A stretch of DNA of 6,481 nucleotides from Candidatus Mediterraneibacter gallistercoris (lineage in GTDB: Bacteria; Bacillota_A; Clostridia; Lachnospirales; Lachnospiraceae). The position numbers and the translations under genes were made by a program. Each line of letters starts with the position of its first letter. The stretch's first letter is position 1. Shown in pieces: positions 1 to 5,360 of the stretch. The stretch is taken from contig DWWI01000164.1 in assembly GCA_019119745.1 (NCBI GenBank), forward strand, positions 1 to 6,481, in the 5' to 3' direction. Under the pieces are notes generated by a model. The model was given only the letters and a program-made list of their open reading frames with translations, was not told the DNA's origin and searched no databases.

Positions 1-388
1 GAGCCAATATGTTACGGGGAAGGTGGAACCAGGACAGAAAAAGCTTACCGTTTTAGGGATGGCACTTAATATCAGTGAGGCTTGGCTTATGGGCTTCGAT
101 GTTCCTATGAAAAGGCAAGTTTCAGACGGAGATATCGGCAACGCCTTTGCAAATGATAATCTATTTGAAGTAATAGATAATATATCTGCACTATCTCCGC
201 AGGAGAAGAATCACTTCACTAATTATTTACAGTTATTGGAAATAAACCGCAAAAAAGCGGATGATTATGTAGAGCAGCTCCTTTCTCTACAACAGATGGA
301 TACAGAATTACAGCTTAATGCTGCCCACCACTCAAAAGGTGAGTTCACAGATGAGGAACGACAAGAAGATGAGGATATGTTAGATTGA
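1..388 (+). CDS. XRE-family (cI/ImmR-like) repressor, C-terminal part, cut by the window edge
   Basis: The reading frame is open from base 2 and no credible start is present, so the gene begins left of the window; the GTG at 23 lies inside the conserved DNA-binding domain and is not a start. The first visible residues (SQYVTGKVEPGQ, then LGMALNISEAWLMGFDVPM) are the recognition-helix end and last helices of an XRE/Cro-cI helix-turn-helix as seen in Firmicutes prophage repressors. About 90 residues follow that are acidic and probably helical (NYLQLLEINRKKADDYVEQL), ending in an AAH motif and an acidic tail. There is no LexA-type Ser/Lys peptidase domain, so induction would depend on a partner protein. 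The next gene, an ImmA-like peptidase 52 bases on, is the expected partner: in ICEBs1 ImmA cleaves ImmR. Role as the repressor of this element is inferred from family and position. Confidence 0.88.
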   Translation, partial: SQYVTGKVEPGQKKLTVLGMALNISEAWLMGFDVPMKRQVSDGDIGNAFANDNLFEVIDNISALSPQEKNHFTNYLQLLEINRKKADDYVEQLLSLQQMDTELQLNAAHHSKGEFTDEERQEDEDMLD

Positions 389-440
389 GTCCGTATTATT
401 GGACATTTTATATGTTACAATCGTGCCGGAGGTGTTGACA

Positions 441-896
441 ATGAAATACGACATTTTATTGAATAATGCCAATACTGAGGGACTCAACATAAAAGAGCGG
501 CCTTTTCGTACCTATGATGGACGCATAAAAGGCAATAATATCTATCTGCGAGAAGACATGGACACGGTTCAAAAGACCTGCGTCCTCGCAGAAGAGCTCG
601 GACACCATCATACATCCGTCGGAAATATCCTTGATATGAATGATGTTCGTAACCGCAAACAGGAGCGACAGGCACGTCTGTGGGGATATAACAAGCTGAT
701 CGGGCTGTCCGGCATCATTAATGCATTCCGTGCCGGATGCCAGAACCGTCATGAAATAGCTGAAAAGTTGGATGTGACCGAAGAATATTTGCAGGAATGC
801 ATAGACTGCTATCGCGACAAATACGGAGTCTGTACAACAGTAGATAATTATGTAATTTATTTTATTCCAAATTTAGCAGTCATGGAGAAGGTATAA
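441..896 (+). CDS. ImmA/IrrE-family metallo-endopeptidase (anti-repressor)
   Basis: The ATG at 441 is chosen because GGAGGTG at 428-434 sits 6 bases upstream; an in-frame ATG at 399 has no such site. The product has 151 residues, short but normal for phage-type ImmA proteins. The core reads LAEELGHHHTSVG: residues 51-55 are E-E-L-G-H, which fits the peptidase M78 (DUF955) metal site except that the first histidine of HExxH is glutamate. A later QERQAR stretch (Glu75) is a candidate third ligand, followed by a helical region with a helix-turn-helix-like segment (EIAEKLDVTEEYL, about 120-132). Known family members cleave their cognate XRE repressor and derepress the element on DNA damage or cell-cell signalling. 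The repressor gene directly upstream, in the same orientation with a 52-base gap, suggests an operon. Whether the changed motif still supports catalysis cannot be settled from sequence. Confidence 0.9.
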   Translation: MKYDILLNNANTEGLNIKERPFRTYDGRIKGNNIYLREDMDTVQKTCVLAEELGHHHTSVGNILDMNDVRNRKQERQARLWGYNKLIGLSGIINAFRAGCQNRHEIAEKLDVTEEYLQECIDCYRDKYGVCTTVDNYVIYFIPNLAVMEKV

Positions 897-958
897 CCCC
901 GCAAGGGATTATATAAATGTGGTGTACAAAAGAACAGGGGAAAGAGAGGAATAGAGAA

Positions 959-1312
959 ATGAAAACTTGGAAACTCGTATCCGGAATTTTATCAATCGTA
1001 CTGTTTGTTTTCGTAACATTCCAGTCCTGCGCGGCCGGTGTTGCAAACACACTTGAAGCCAATGGGGAAGTTGGCGGATCTGCCGGCATCATCGTTGCTA
1101 TTATGCTTCTTGCAGGCGGCATTGTTTCAATAGCTACCCGTAAAGGTGGAAAAGGCGGAAATATCGCTTTAATCGTGCTATTCGGAATCGGTGCGCTTTG
1201 CGGCTATACAATGGCTGGAAGTTATGGAGATCTCTATATCTGGGCAACATGGTGCTTGATCTGCGCTGTATTAGCTATTGTATCTCTTATCAAAGGCAAT
1301 AAAACAGCATAA
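959..1312 (+). CDS. Small integral membrane protein of the immunity module, unknown function
   Basis: The ATG at 959 has AGAGAGGA at 943-950 eight bases upstream, better than an in-frame ATG at 917, and gives a 117-residue protein starting MKTWKLVSGILSIVLF. Hydrophobicity suggests four membrane segments: about residues 5-25, 41-60, 67-85 and 92-111, separated by short loops, one glycine- and lysine-rich (RKGGKGG, 61-67). Segment 1 ends FQSCAAG, which resembles a lipobox but lacks the usual small or aliphatic residues before the cysteine, so I do not call a lipoprotein. No catalytic motif is visible. It lies 62 bases after immA in the same direction, so it is probably co-transcribed. Small membrane proteins in this position of prophages sometimes act in superinfection exclusion; that is a positional guess, not a sequence match. 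A minus-strand intrinsic terminator begins just after its stop codon. Confidence 0.8.
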   Translation: MKTWKLVSGILSIVLFVFVTFQSCAAGVANTLEANGEVGGSAGIIVAIMLLAGGIVSIATRKGGKGGNIALIVLFGIGALCGYTMAGSYGDLYIWATWCLICAVLAIVSLIKGNKTA

Positions 1313-1378
1313 TAAAAACCGCCCCGGTGCTACCAACACCAGGACGGCAATATCTCCGAAGAGATGCATATAAGTGCA
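1311..1378 (-). ncRNA. Candidate small RNA of about 65 nt with its own promoter and terminator
   Basis: Read on the minus strand, a promoter at 1412-1384 would start transcription near 1377. The predicted transcript first contains a perfect 5-bp stem capped by a UUCG tetraloop (ATCTC-TTCG-GAGAT, 1365-1352). An 11-bp terminator stem then follows (1347-1337 with 1329-1319), with a 7-base loop and five Us (1318-1314). Two pairs of the terminator stem are G-U on the minus strand but C-A mismatches on the plus strand, which points to the minus-strand RNA as the functional molecule. It contains no plausible ORF. It is antisense to the region between the membrane gene and the recombinase gene, so it could act on the mRNA that reads through this gap, or in trans. 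I do not recognise an Rfam family. Confidence 0.55.
1314..1347 (-). terminator. Rho-independent terminator, minus strand
   Basis: The minus-strand stem CCGTCCTGGTG / CACCGGGGCGG has 11 pairs including two G-U wobbles and a 7-base loop, and is followed directly by TTTTT (1318-1314). The same sequence read on the plus strand has two C-A mismatches and no T run, so it is directional. It ends one base after the stop codon of the membrane protein. Confidence 0.75.
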
Positions 1379-1383
1379 AAAAT

Positions 1384-1412
1384 ATTGTATCATCTTCGGT
1401 GACAGGTGGCAA
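1384..1412 (-). promoter_or_regulatory. Sigma-A type promoter for the candidate small RNA
   Basis: On the minus strand a -35 box TTGCCA (1412-1407) is followed after exactly 17 bases by a -10 box TACAAT (1389-1384). Each box matches consensus at five of six positions. The predicted start near 1377 leads straight into the UUCG hairpin and terminator described for the small RNA. No protein gene on the minus strand could be served by it. Confidence 0.6.
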
Positions 1413-1431
1413 GAGACCATCTGTTATTTTT
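1402..1431 (+). terminator. Terminator-like hairpin upstream of the recombinase gene
   Basis: On the plus strand ACAGGTGG (1402-1409) pairs with CCATCTGT (1417-1424) across a 7-base loop. There is one G-U wobble, which is a mismatch if read on the other strand. The stem is followed by TATTTTTG. The stem is only moderately GC-rich, so strength is uncertain. It would end the repressor-immA-membrane protein transcript before the recombinase gene, or act as an attenuator for readthrough into it. Confidence 0.45.
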
Positions 1432-1471
1432 GTACTTATTTTTCATACAATTACAAAAGGGAGATGATAGC

Positions 1472-2842
1472 ATGGCAAAGAAAATACGATGTGCCATCTA
1501 CGACCGTGTATCTACAGACATTCAGGTTGAGTCGGGGCTATCTCTGGATACTCAGAAAGAGTTGCTGACTGAATATGCAGTATCGCATGGCTATGAAATT
1601 GTCGACTACTATGCAGATGAGGGAATCACTGCGAGGAAGAAGCTGCAGAACCGGAAAGATTTCCAACGTCTGCTCAATGACATTCAGCAGGATAAGATTG
1701 ATCTAGTACTCGTGACAAAGCTGGATCGTTGGTTCCGCAATGTTCGCGATTATCACAACACACAGGCCATCCTTGAAGAGCATCACTGTAACTGGAAGAC
1801 CATTCTCGAGGATTACGACACTTCTACCGCAGATGGTCAGCTCAAGATCAATATCATGCTGGCCGTGGCGCAGAATGAGTCTGATCGAACTAGTGAACGT
1901 ATAAAGGTTGTGTTCGAGCATAAGCGCCGGAACGGTGAACATATTACAGGGAAACCTCCATTCGGGTATATGGTCGTTGACAAAAAGCTGCAGAAGAGTC
2001 CTGATGAACGGAAGATCATCGAGGACTTCTTCGATCAGTATTTTGGCTCCATGTCGAAGCGCAAAGCAATTGAATATGTTCAGGATGTTTACGGAGATCG
2101 GGCTCCGTCCCCGCAGGCAATGGATAAATTCACGAAGAAAGAGGTGTACTGCGGATGGCGTGGATCAGATCATAATTACTGCGAGCCTTATATTACACCG
2201 GATCAATTTTGCTTTATGCAGGAGGTCTGCTCTTCCCGCACTTCTTGTTCATCAAATGAGCGGTACATTTTCAGCCAGCTCATGAAGTGTCCATATTGCG
2301 GAGCCACAATGACCGGGTTTGTCAAAAAGCATAAATGCAACGACGGCACGATATCGCGTTACAAGCGCTATCGTTGCAGCCGCAAATTTAATCGGCACGA
2401 CCGCGGTATATGCATCACCGAATCTGTTATTGAAGATTACCTGATCCATCATATAACCGGCGAGCTTGATCGTAAGATCTATGAAATCAAATCTGGTGGA
2501 ATCTCAAAAAAGACAACTGATCCGACGCCACGCATCCGGTCTGAAATGGATCGACTGAACAACATCTACATGAAAGGGCGCATATCTGAAGAGGATTATG
2601 ATCGGCAATATGAAGAGCTTGAGAAAAGATTGAAAGCTGAGCAGCAAAAATACACGGAAACTGTAGAAGATTACGGACACATTATCAAAGCTTTTTCCGG
2701 AAACTGGCTCGACATTTACGAAGCACTGGATCCGGAACACAAAAATGCTTTCTGGAAAAAGGTAATCAAAGAAATCGTATTAAGCAAAGACACCCACAAA
2801 GTAGACCATGTCTGCTTTTTGCCGTATGGGTGTAGTAATTAA
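1472..2842 (+). CDS. Large serine recombinase / site-specific integrase
   Basis: The ATG at 1472 follows GGGAG (1459-1463) by 8 bases; an in-frame ATG at 1406 has no ribosome site. The 456-residue product has the family's usual layout. The N-terminal resolvase domain (about 4-150) carries the YDRVST motif with nucleophile Ser14 and Arg12, KLDRWFR with Asp85, Arg86 and Arg89, and the NESDRTSERIK segment (135-145). A recombinase domain (about 155-250) follows with GKPPFGY at 160-166. Then comes a zinc ribbon (CPYC 273-276 with Cys302 and Cys314 as likely partners), a coiled-coil stretch (about 355-400) and a C-terminal tail. Such enzymes integrate and excise phages and ICEs at short attP/attB sites through a 2-base crossover. 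The gene reads out of the element and stops exactly where the split transporter gene resumes, so the attachment junction lies at or just past its 3' end. All catalytic residues appear intact. Confidence 0.95.
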   Translation: MAKKIRCAIYDRVSTDIQVESGLSLDTQKELLTEYAVSHGYEIVDYYADEGITARKKLQNRKDFQRLLNDIQQDKIDLVLVTKLDRWFRNVRDYHNTQAILEEHHCNWKTILEDYDTSTADGQLKINIMLAVAQNESDRTSERIKVVFEHKRRNGEHITGKPPFGYMVVDKKLQKSPDERKIIEDFFDQYFGSMSKRKAIEYVQDVYGDRAPSPQAMDKFTKKEVYCGWRGSDHNYCEPYITPDQFCFMQEVCSSRTSCSSNERYIFSQLMKCPYCGATMTGFVKKHKCNDGTISRYKRYRCSRKFNRHDRGICITESVIEDYLIHHITGELDRKIYEIKSGGISKKTTDPTPRIRSEMDRLNNIYMKGRISEEDYDRQYEELEKRLKAEQQKYTETVEDYGHIIKAFSGNWLDIYEALDPEHKNAFWKKVIKEIVLSKDTHKVDHVCFLPYGCSN

Positions 2843-2862
2843 ATGAATTCAGTTGAGTTTGA
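2836..2862. other. Probable right attachment junction (attR) of the element
   Basis: The recombinase stop codon is at 2840-2842. From about 2855 onward the translation (FEPGATTLE) matches the interior of NMT1-type substrate-binding proteins. The crossover must lie between these limits or slightly outside them. A short inverted pair AATT-N5-AATT occurs here but is too small to prove a recombinase site. The exact 2-base core cannot be fixed without the left junction or an uninterrupted relative. Confidence 0.5.
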
Positions 2863-3283
2863 ACCGGGCGCTACTACTCTCGAATCCGAGGGAAAAGGCT
2901 ATGTAGTCGCCTCTCTCGGCGAGGACAGCGGATACGTGCCTTACACGGCATTCAGCGCAAAGAAGAGCTATATCGACGAAAATCCTGATATCATCCAGGG
3001 ATTTACCGATGCGCTGCAGAAAGGTATGGATTATGTACAGGAGCATACTCCCGAAGAAATTGCGGCGGTTATAGAGCCCCAGTTTCCGGAGACTGATCTG
3101 GAGACAATCACAACGATCGTAACGCGCTACTACGATCAGGATACGTGGAAGAGCAATCTGATATTTGAGCAGAGCAGCTTTGAACTGCTTCAGGATATCC
3201 TTGAGAGCGCCGGCGAACTGGAAGAACGGGTTCCATATGACGATCTCGTCACAACACAGTTTGCAGCGATTGCCGCACAGTGA
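2843..3283 (+). pseudogene. C-terminal fragment of an ABC transporter substrate-binding protein (NMT1/THI5-like, SsuA/TauA type), split by the element
   Basis: The 146 codons encode the second half of an aliphatic sulfonate/nitrate/thiamine-precursor type binding protein: FEPGATTLE, GKGYVVASLG, VPYTAF, then NPDIIQGFTDAL, EIAAVIEPQFPE and a closing ELEERVPYDDLV. The family is usually about 320-350 residues with a lipoprotein signal peptide; here the signal peptide and first lobe are missing. The frame opens with an ATG immediately after the recombinase stop codon, without a convincing ribosome site (only GGGTG about 12 bases upstream), so expression is doubtful and the product could not fold as a two-lobed binding protein. 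The 5' part should lie beyond the other end of the element. Excision would restore the gene if the att sites are intact. Ligand cannot be told from this half. Confidence 0.85.
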
Positions 3284-3289
3284 TATAAT
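3261..3289 (+). promoter_or_regulatory. Promoter for the 103-residue protein gene, inside the end of the binding-protein fragment
   Basis: TTGCAG (3261-3266) is followed after 17 bases by a perfect TATAAT (3284-3289) that begins one base after the fragment's stop codon. The -35 box is weak (TTG only). The predicted start near 3296 places an 11-bp stem-loop at the very 5' end of the transcript and gives a leader of about 83 bases to the ATG at 3379. Confidence 0.55.
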
Positions 3290-3300
3290 AGAAAAACAGG

Positions 3301-3343
3301 CGGCGTGCACAGCAATCTTTTTTAGAAGAATGTGTGCACGCCG
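3301..3343 (+). repeat. Perfect 11-bp inverted repeat forming a leader stem-loop
   Basis: CGGCGTGCACA (3301-3311) is the exact reverse complement of TGTGCACGCCG (3333-3343), with a 21-base loop. On the plus strand no T run follows, so it is more likely a 5' stabilising or regulatory stem of the downstream gene's leader. On the minus strand it is followed by CCTGTTTTTC and could stop leftward transcripts reading through from the MATE gene. Confidence 0.6.
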
Positions 3344-3378
3344 GAATAGGATTTTCCGACAGAAAGGATTTATACATA

Positions 3379-3690
3379 ATGATCGACAAAAGACTTGTAC
3401 CATACGGAGGGCTGAAGAAAGAGCCGTTTTCCGGAAGCCATAACGGCATGCGTTATTTTATGAACGGTGATGACGGCAAAAGCAGCACTACCTTTACTGT
3501 CTGGGTCTATCCGGAGCCATGGTGCTTTGAACAGACGCCGGAGGAAGAGAAAGAAAGCGCTACATTTCCCCTCTCCGACGAGGGAATGGATCAGGCGATG
3601 GACTGGCTGAACGAGCGGTATGAGGCAGAAAAAGAGCGATGGAGCAAAGCCCTTCAGGACATGATGCATACCATCGCCGGTTCCATTTGA
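3379..3690 (+). CDS. Conserved-looking hypothetical protein, 103 residues
   Basis: I do not recognise a named family. The ATG at 3379 follows AAAGGA (3363-3368) by 10 bases; an in-frame ATG at 3334 lies inside the leader stem-loop and has no ribosome site. The product starts MIDKRLVPYGGLKKEPFSG and is soluble, with no signal peptide or membrane segment. The middle is rich in aromatic and proline residues and likely beta-stranded (TFTVWVYPEPWCFEQTP, about 37-53). The C-terminal third is acidic and helical (DEGMDQAMDWLNERYEAEKE, about 67-86). It has its own promoter-like sequence and converges on the MATE gene, so a shared operon with the broken binding protein is not required. Codon use and the good ribosome site support a real gene. 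Confidence 0.75.
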   Translation: MIDKRLVPYGGLKKEPFSGSHNGMRYFMNGDDGKSSTTFTVWVYPEPWCFEQTPEEEKESATFPLSDEGMDQAMDWLNERYEAEKERWSKALQDMMHTIAGSI

Positions 3691-3737
3691 GGAGTTTATT
3701 TTCTTTTTATATTCTTTAAATTTTCTTCCATATATTG

Positions 3738-3768
3738 TCACAATGGATTCACAATTTTCTGCTATCCT
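3738..3768 (+). promoter_or_regulatory. Possible activator-dependent promoter with 11-bp-spaced TCACAA direct repeats
   Basis: TCACAA occurs at 3738-3743 and again at 3749-3754, one helical turn apart, which is the geometry of OmpR/PhoP-type response regulator boxes. An extended -10 (TG at 3760-3761, TATCCT at 3763-3768) follows. Transcription would start near 3774, and no convincing protein gene follows. The motif is short and may be chance. Confidence 0.3.
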
Positions 3769-3773
3769 CAGAC

Positions 3774-3869
3774 TATGAAAAAAGAAGACAATGGCTGTAT
3801 GGACAGCTGTTCGTATGGCCATTGGACTTCGCCTAAAAACTACAGCTTTTCAATTTCAAAAGCGTTTTT
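3774..3869 (+). ncRNA. Speculative short RNA in the gap between convergent genes
   Basis: The 177-base gap between the hypothetical protein gene and the MATE gene contains a possible promoter ending at 3768. It is followed by an inverted repeat CAATGGC (3789-3795) / GCCATTG (3818-3824) that extends through GAAG (3784-3787) / CTTC (3827-3830), and then by a terminator hairpin ending near 3869. Promoter, stem-loop and terminator in order suggest a transcript of about 95 nt. An ATG at 3775 opens a long frame, but it has no ribosome site, runs antisense through the MATE gene and has no recognisable sequence, so I do not call a protein. Confidence 0.25.
3835..3869. terminator. Bidirectional terminator-like hairpin between convergent genes
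   Basis: GCTTTT (3845-3850) pairs with AAAAGC (3858-3863) around a 7-base loop. The arms are flanked by AAAAAC (3835-3840) and GTTTTT (3864-3869), which give a T tract in either direction. The minus-strand reading would end the MATE transcript right at its stop codon. The stem is AT-rich, so strength is uncertain. Confidence 0.5.
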
Positions 3870-5241
3870 ATACATCGTTCCCGGCATTTCTGCCCGGGAA
3901 TATTTTTTTGAGATCAACCTTTACAATATAGTAATACATAACTATCAGAAGAGCCGACGCCAGTATCCAGGCTGCAGGGCTGGCAAGACATACTCCCAGA
4001 TAACTCTTCTGTCCCGCAGCGATCACTGCGACAACACCTCTTCCGATCAGTTCAGCTACGCCTGCCATCATGGGAAGCAGACCGTATCCCAGTCCCTGGA
4101 TTCCGTTTCGATAGATATTAACGACTGCAAGCGGAATAAAGAAGATCCCCACACATCTCAGGTAAATGTCTACCGAATTCATGATCAATTCCACGTCATC
4201 CGATACAAACAGGTACGTCATATATTTTCCCACTGTCATCACAAGAACGGCCGCGATCACTGAATAAATGGTTCCGATTATCGTACACGCCTTAAATCCC
4301 TGACGGATACGCGGCACATCGCCCGCTCCCATATTCTGGGCTCCGTATGTAGCCATCGTGGTTCCCATAGCCACATATGCCTGTGTCACAATCTGCTCGA
4401 TCTTTCCCGCGGCAGTATAGGCCGCCACAAGAGTAGATCCCAGTATATTCAGAGAGGACTGTACCATCATGGTTCCGATGGCAGTGATCGAGTACTGCAG
4501 CGCCATAGGGATACCGATTCCCACCTGTGTCTTCAAAAGGCTGCCGGACACATGCCAGTCTGTCCGGCTCATATGGAGCATCGGCACTTTCTTCACGATA
4601 TATACCAGACACAGAAGGCCGGATACCCCCTGAGAGATCACAGTCGCAACGGCAGCTCCTGCTGCTCCCATATGGAATACAATGATAAGCACAAGGTCCA
4701 GCACAATATTAAGCAGCGCCGAAAGAATCAGGAAATAAAGCGGCACCTTGCTGTTGCCCAACGCTCTCAAAATACTTGCCAGCAGGTTATACAGCATCTG
4801 CGCAAGAATACCGCCGCTTATGATCATGATATACGCATATGCGTCCGCAAATATATCCGACGGGGTGTTCATCACCATCAGCCACGGCTTCATGAACAAC
4901 ATAAACGCCGCCGTAAGGACAGCCCCGATGATCAGCGAGAGGATCGAAGCTCCCGCGACGGTCCGGCGCATGGCCGACATGTCTCCGGCGCCGAATTTCT
5001 GGGCGGTAAGTACCGTAAATCCTGCAGTCATCCCGACCACAAATCCATAGATCAGAAACATGATCGTTCCTGTACTCCCCACTGCGGCGAGCGCTTTCGT
5101 CCCTACAAACTTTCCAACGATCACCGCGTCCGCCATATTATAAAACTGCTGAAAAACATTTCCGATAAAAATCGGCAGAGTAAAATTAAGTATAATCCTC
5201 ATCGGGCTTCCCGATGTCATATCATGCTGAACCGCCTTCAT
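3868..5241 (-). CDS. MATE-family multidrug/cation efflux transporter
   Basis: The 457-residue product is the usual length for the NorM/DinF-type MATE family and has about 12 membrane segments. Family features are visible in both halves of the internal pseudo-repeat: GSPMRIILNFTLPIFIG and NMADAVIVGKFVG near the N-terminus, AQKFGAGD in the first half and the matching GAQNMGAGD in the second, plus RALGNSKVPLYF and NGIQGLGYG. These proteins export cationic drugs or metabolites across the cytoplasmic membrane using a Na+ or H+ gradient; the substrate cannot be inferred here. The ATG at 5241 is preferred because AAGGG lies 7 bases upstream. An in-frame ATG at 5268 would add nine residues (MTCNGKGVF) and has AGGAG only at a poor distance. 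Its promoter and operator-like palindrome lie at 5332-5373. The gene is intact and probably monocistronic. Confidence 0.93.
   Translation of the reverse strand: MKAVQHDMTSGSPMRIILNFTLPIFIGNVFQQFYNMADAVIVGKFVGTKALAAVGSTGTIMFLIYGFVVGMTAGFTVLTAQKFGAGDMSAMRRTVAGASILSLIIGAVLTAAFMLFMKPWLMVMNTPSDIFADAYAYIMIISGGILAQMLYNLLASILRALGNSKVPLYFLILSALLNIVLDLVLIIVFHMGAAGAAVATVISQGVSGLLCLVYIVKKVPMLHMSRTDWHVSGSLLKTQVGIGIPMALQYSITAIGTMMVQSSLNILGSTLVAAYTAAGKIEQIVTQAYVAMGTTMATYGAQNMGAGDVPRIRQGFKACTIIGTIYSVIAAVLVMTVGKYMTYLFVSDDVELIMNSVDIYLRCVGIFFIPLAVVNIYRNGIQGLGYGLLPMMAGVAELIGRGVVAVIAAGQKSYLGVCLASPAAWILASALLIVMYYYIVKVDLKKIFPGRNAGNDV
3878..3909 (+). terminator. Rho-independent terminator for rightward transcripts, within the MATE 3' coding end
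   Basis: TTCCCGG (3878-3884) pairs perfectly with CCGGGAA (3894-3900) across a 9-base loop, followed by TATTTTTTT (3901-3909). The orientation suits transcription from the hypothetical protein gene or the gap promoter. It overlaps the last dozen or so codons of the MATE gene on the opposite strand (around FPGRNAGN). Confidence 0.6.
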
Positions 5242-5269
5242 AAAAACACCCTTTCCGTTACAAGTCATA

Positions 5270-5311
5270 ACAGTTCAGCACTCATCTCCTGACATCAGAT
5301 GACTGAACTGT
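5270..5311 (-). promoter_or_regulatory. Long stem-loop in the MATE mRNA leader
   Basis: ACAGTTCAG (5270-5278) pairs with CTGAACTGT (5303-5311), and inside it TCATCT (5282-5287) pairs with AGATGA (5297-5302). Together they form a 15-bp stem with one 3-base bulge (5279-5281) and a 9-base loop. It lies between the predicted transcription start (about 5325) and the ribosome site. It is not followed by a T run on either strand, so it is not a simple terminator. It may stabilise the mRNA, or the DNA form may be a dyad operator. Confidence 0.6.
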
Positions 5312-5331
5312 CTCTCAAAATCCAAGGGCAG

Positions 5332-5360
5332 ATTATATAACAGAAAGGGCATCTTGTAAA
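5332..5360 (-). promoter_or_regulatory. Sigma-A promoter of the MATE gene
   Basis: On the minus strand TTTACA (5360-5355) is followed after 17 bases by a perfect TATAAT (5337-5332). The predicted start near 5325 gives a leader of about 84 bases. The match is close to consensus, so basal strength should be high unless repressed. Confidence 0.75.

Larger units (their letters stand above)
1..2842 (+). mobile_element. Right-hand end of an integrated element (prophage or ICE) with immunity module and serine integrase
   Basis: The stretch carries, in one orientation, an XRE repressor, an ImmA-type peptidase, a small membrane protein and a large serine recombinase, which is a typical immunity-plus-integration end of a Firmicutes prophage or integrative conjugative element. 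The right limit is inferred from the recombinase ending at 2842 and the next codons belonging to the C-terminal part of a chromosomal transporter gene that has no start of its own. Structural, replication or conjugation genes would lie left of the window, so phage and ICE cannot be told apart. The far end and the matching left junction are not visible. Confidence 0.85.

Noticed and set aside
413..421. Extended -10-like TGTTACAAT just before immA
   Set aside because: No -35 partner is at a useful distance, and the predicted start would fall in the ribosome binding site.
1446..1451. TACAAT as the -10 of a recombinase promoter
   Set aside because: The -10 box is good, but no recognisable -35 lies 16-18 bases upstream, so I could not support a promoter call.
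1374..1568. Short plus-strand open frame before the recombinase
   Set aside because: It overlaps the recombinase start in another frame, has no ribosome site and covers the RNA signals described.
2849..3403. Minus-strand open frame of 184 codons over the binding-protein fragment
   Set aside because: It is cysteine-rich and without a start signal, and the plus strand matches a known family.
3775..4263. Long plus-strand open frame of 162 codons starting MKKEDNGCMD
   Set aside because: It has no ribosome site, runs antisense through the well-supported MATE gene, and its composition is typical of a shadow frame.
4552..5292. Plus-strand open frame of 246 codons opposite the MATE gene
   Set aside because: It is a low-complexity, histidine- and arginine-rich antisense shadow of a membrane protein gene and has no recognisable motif.
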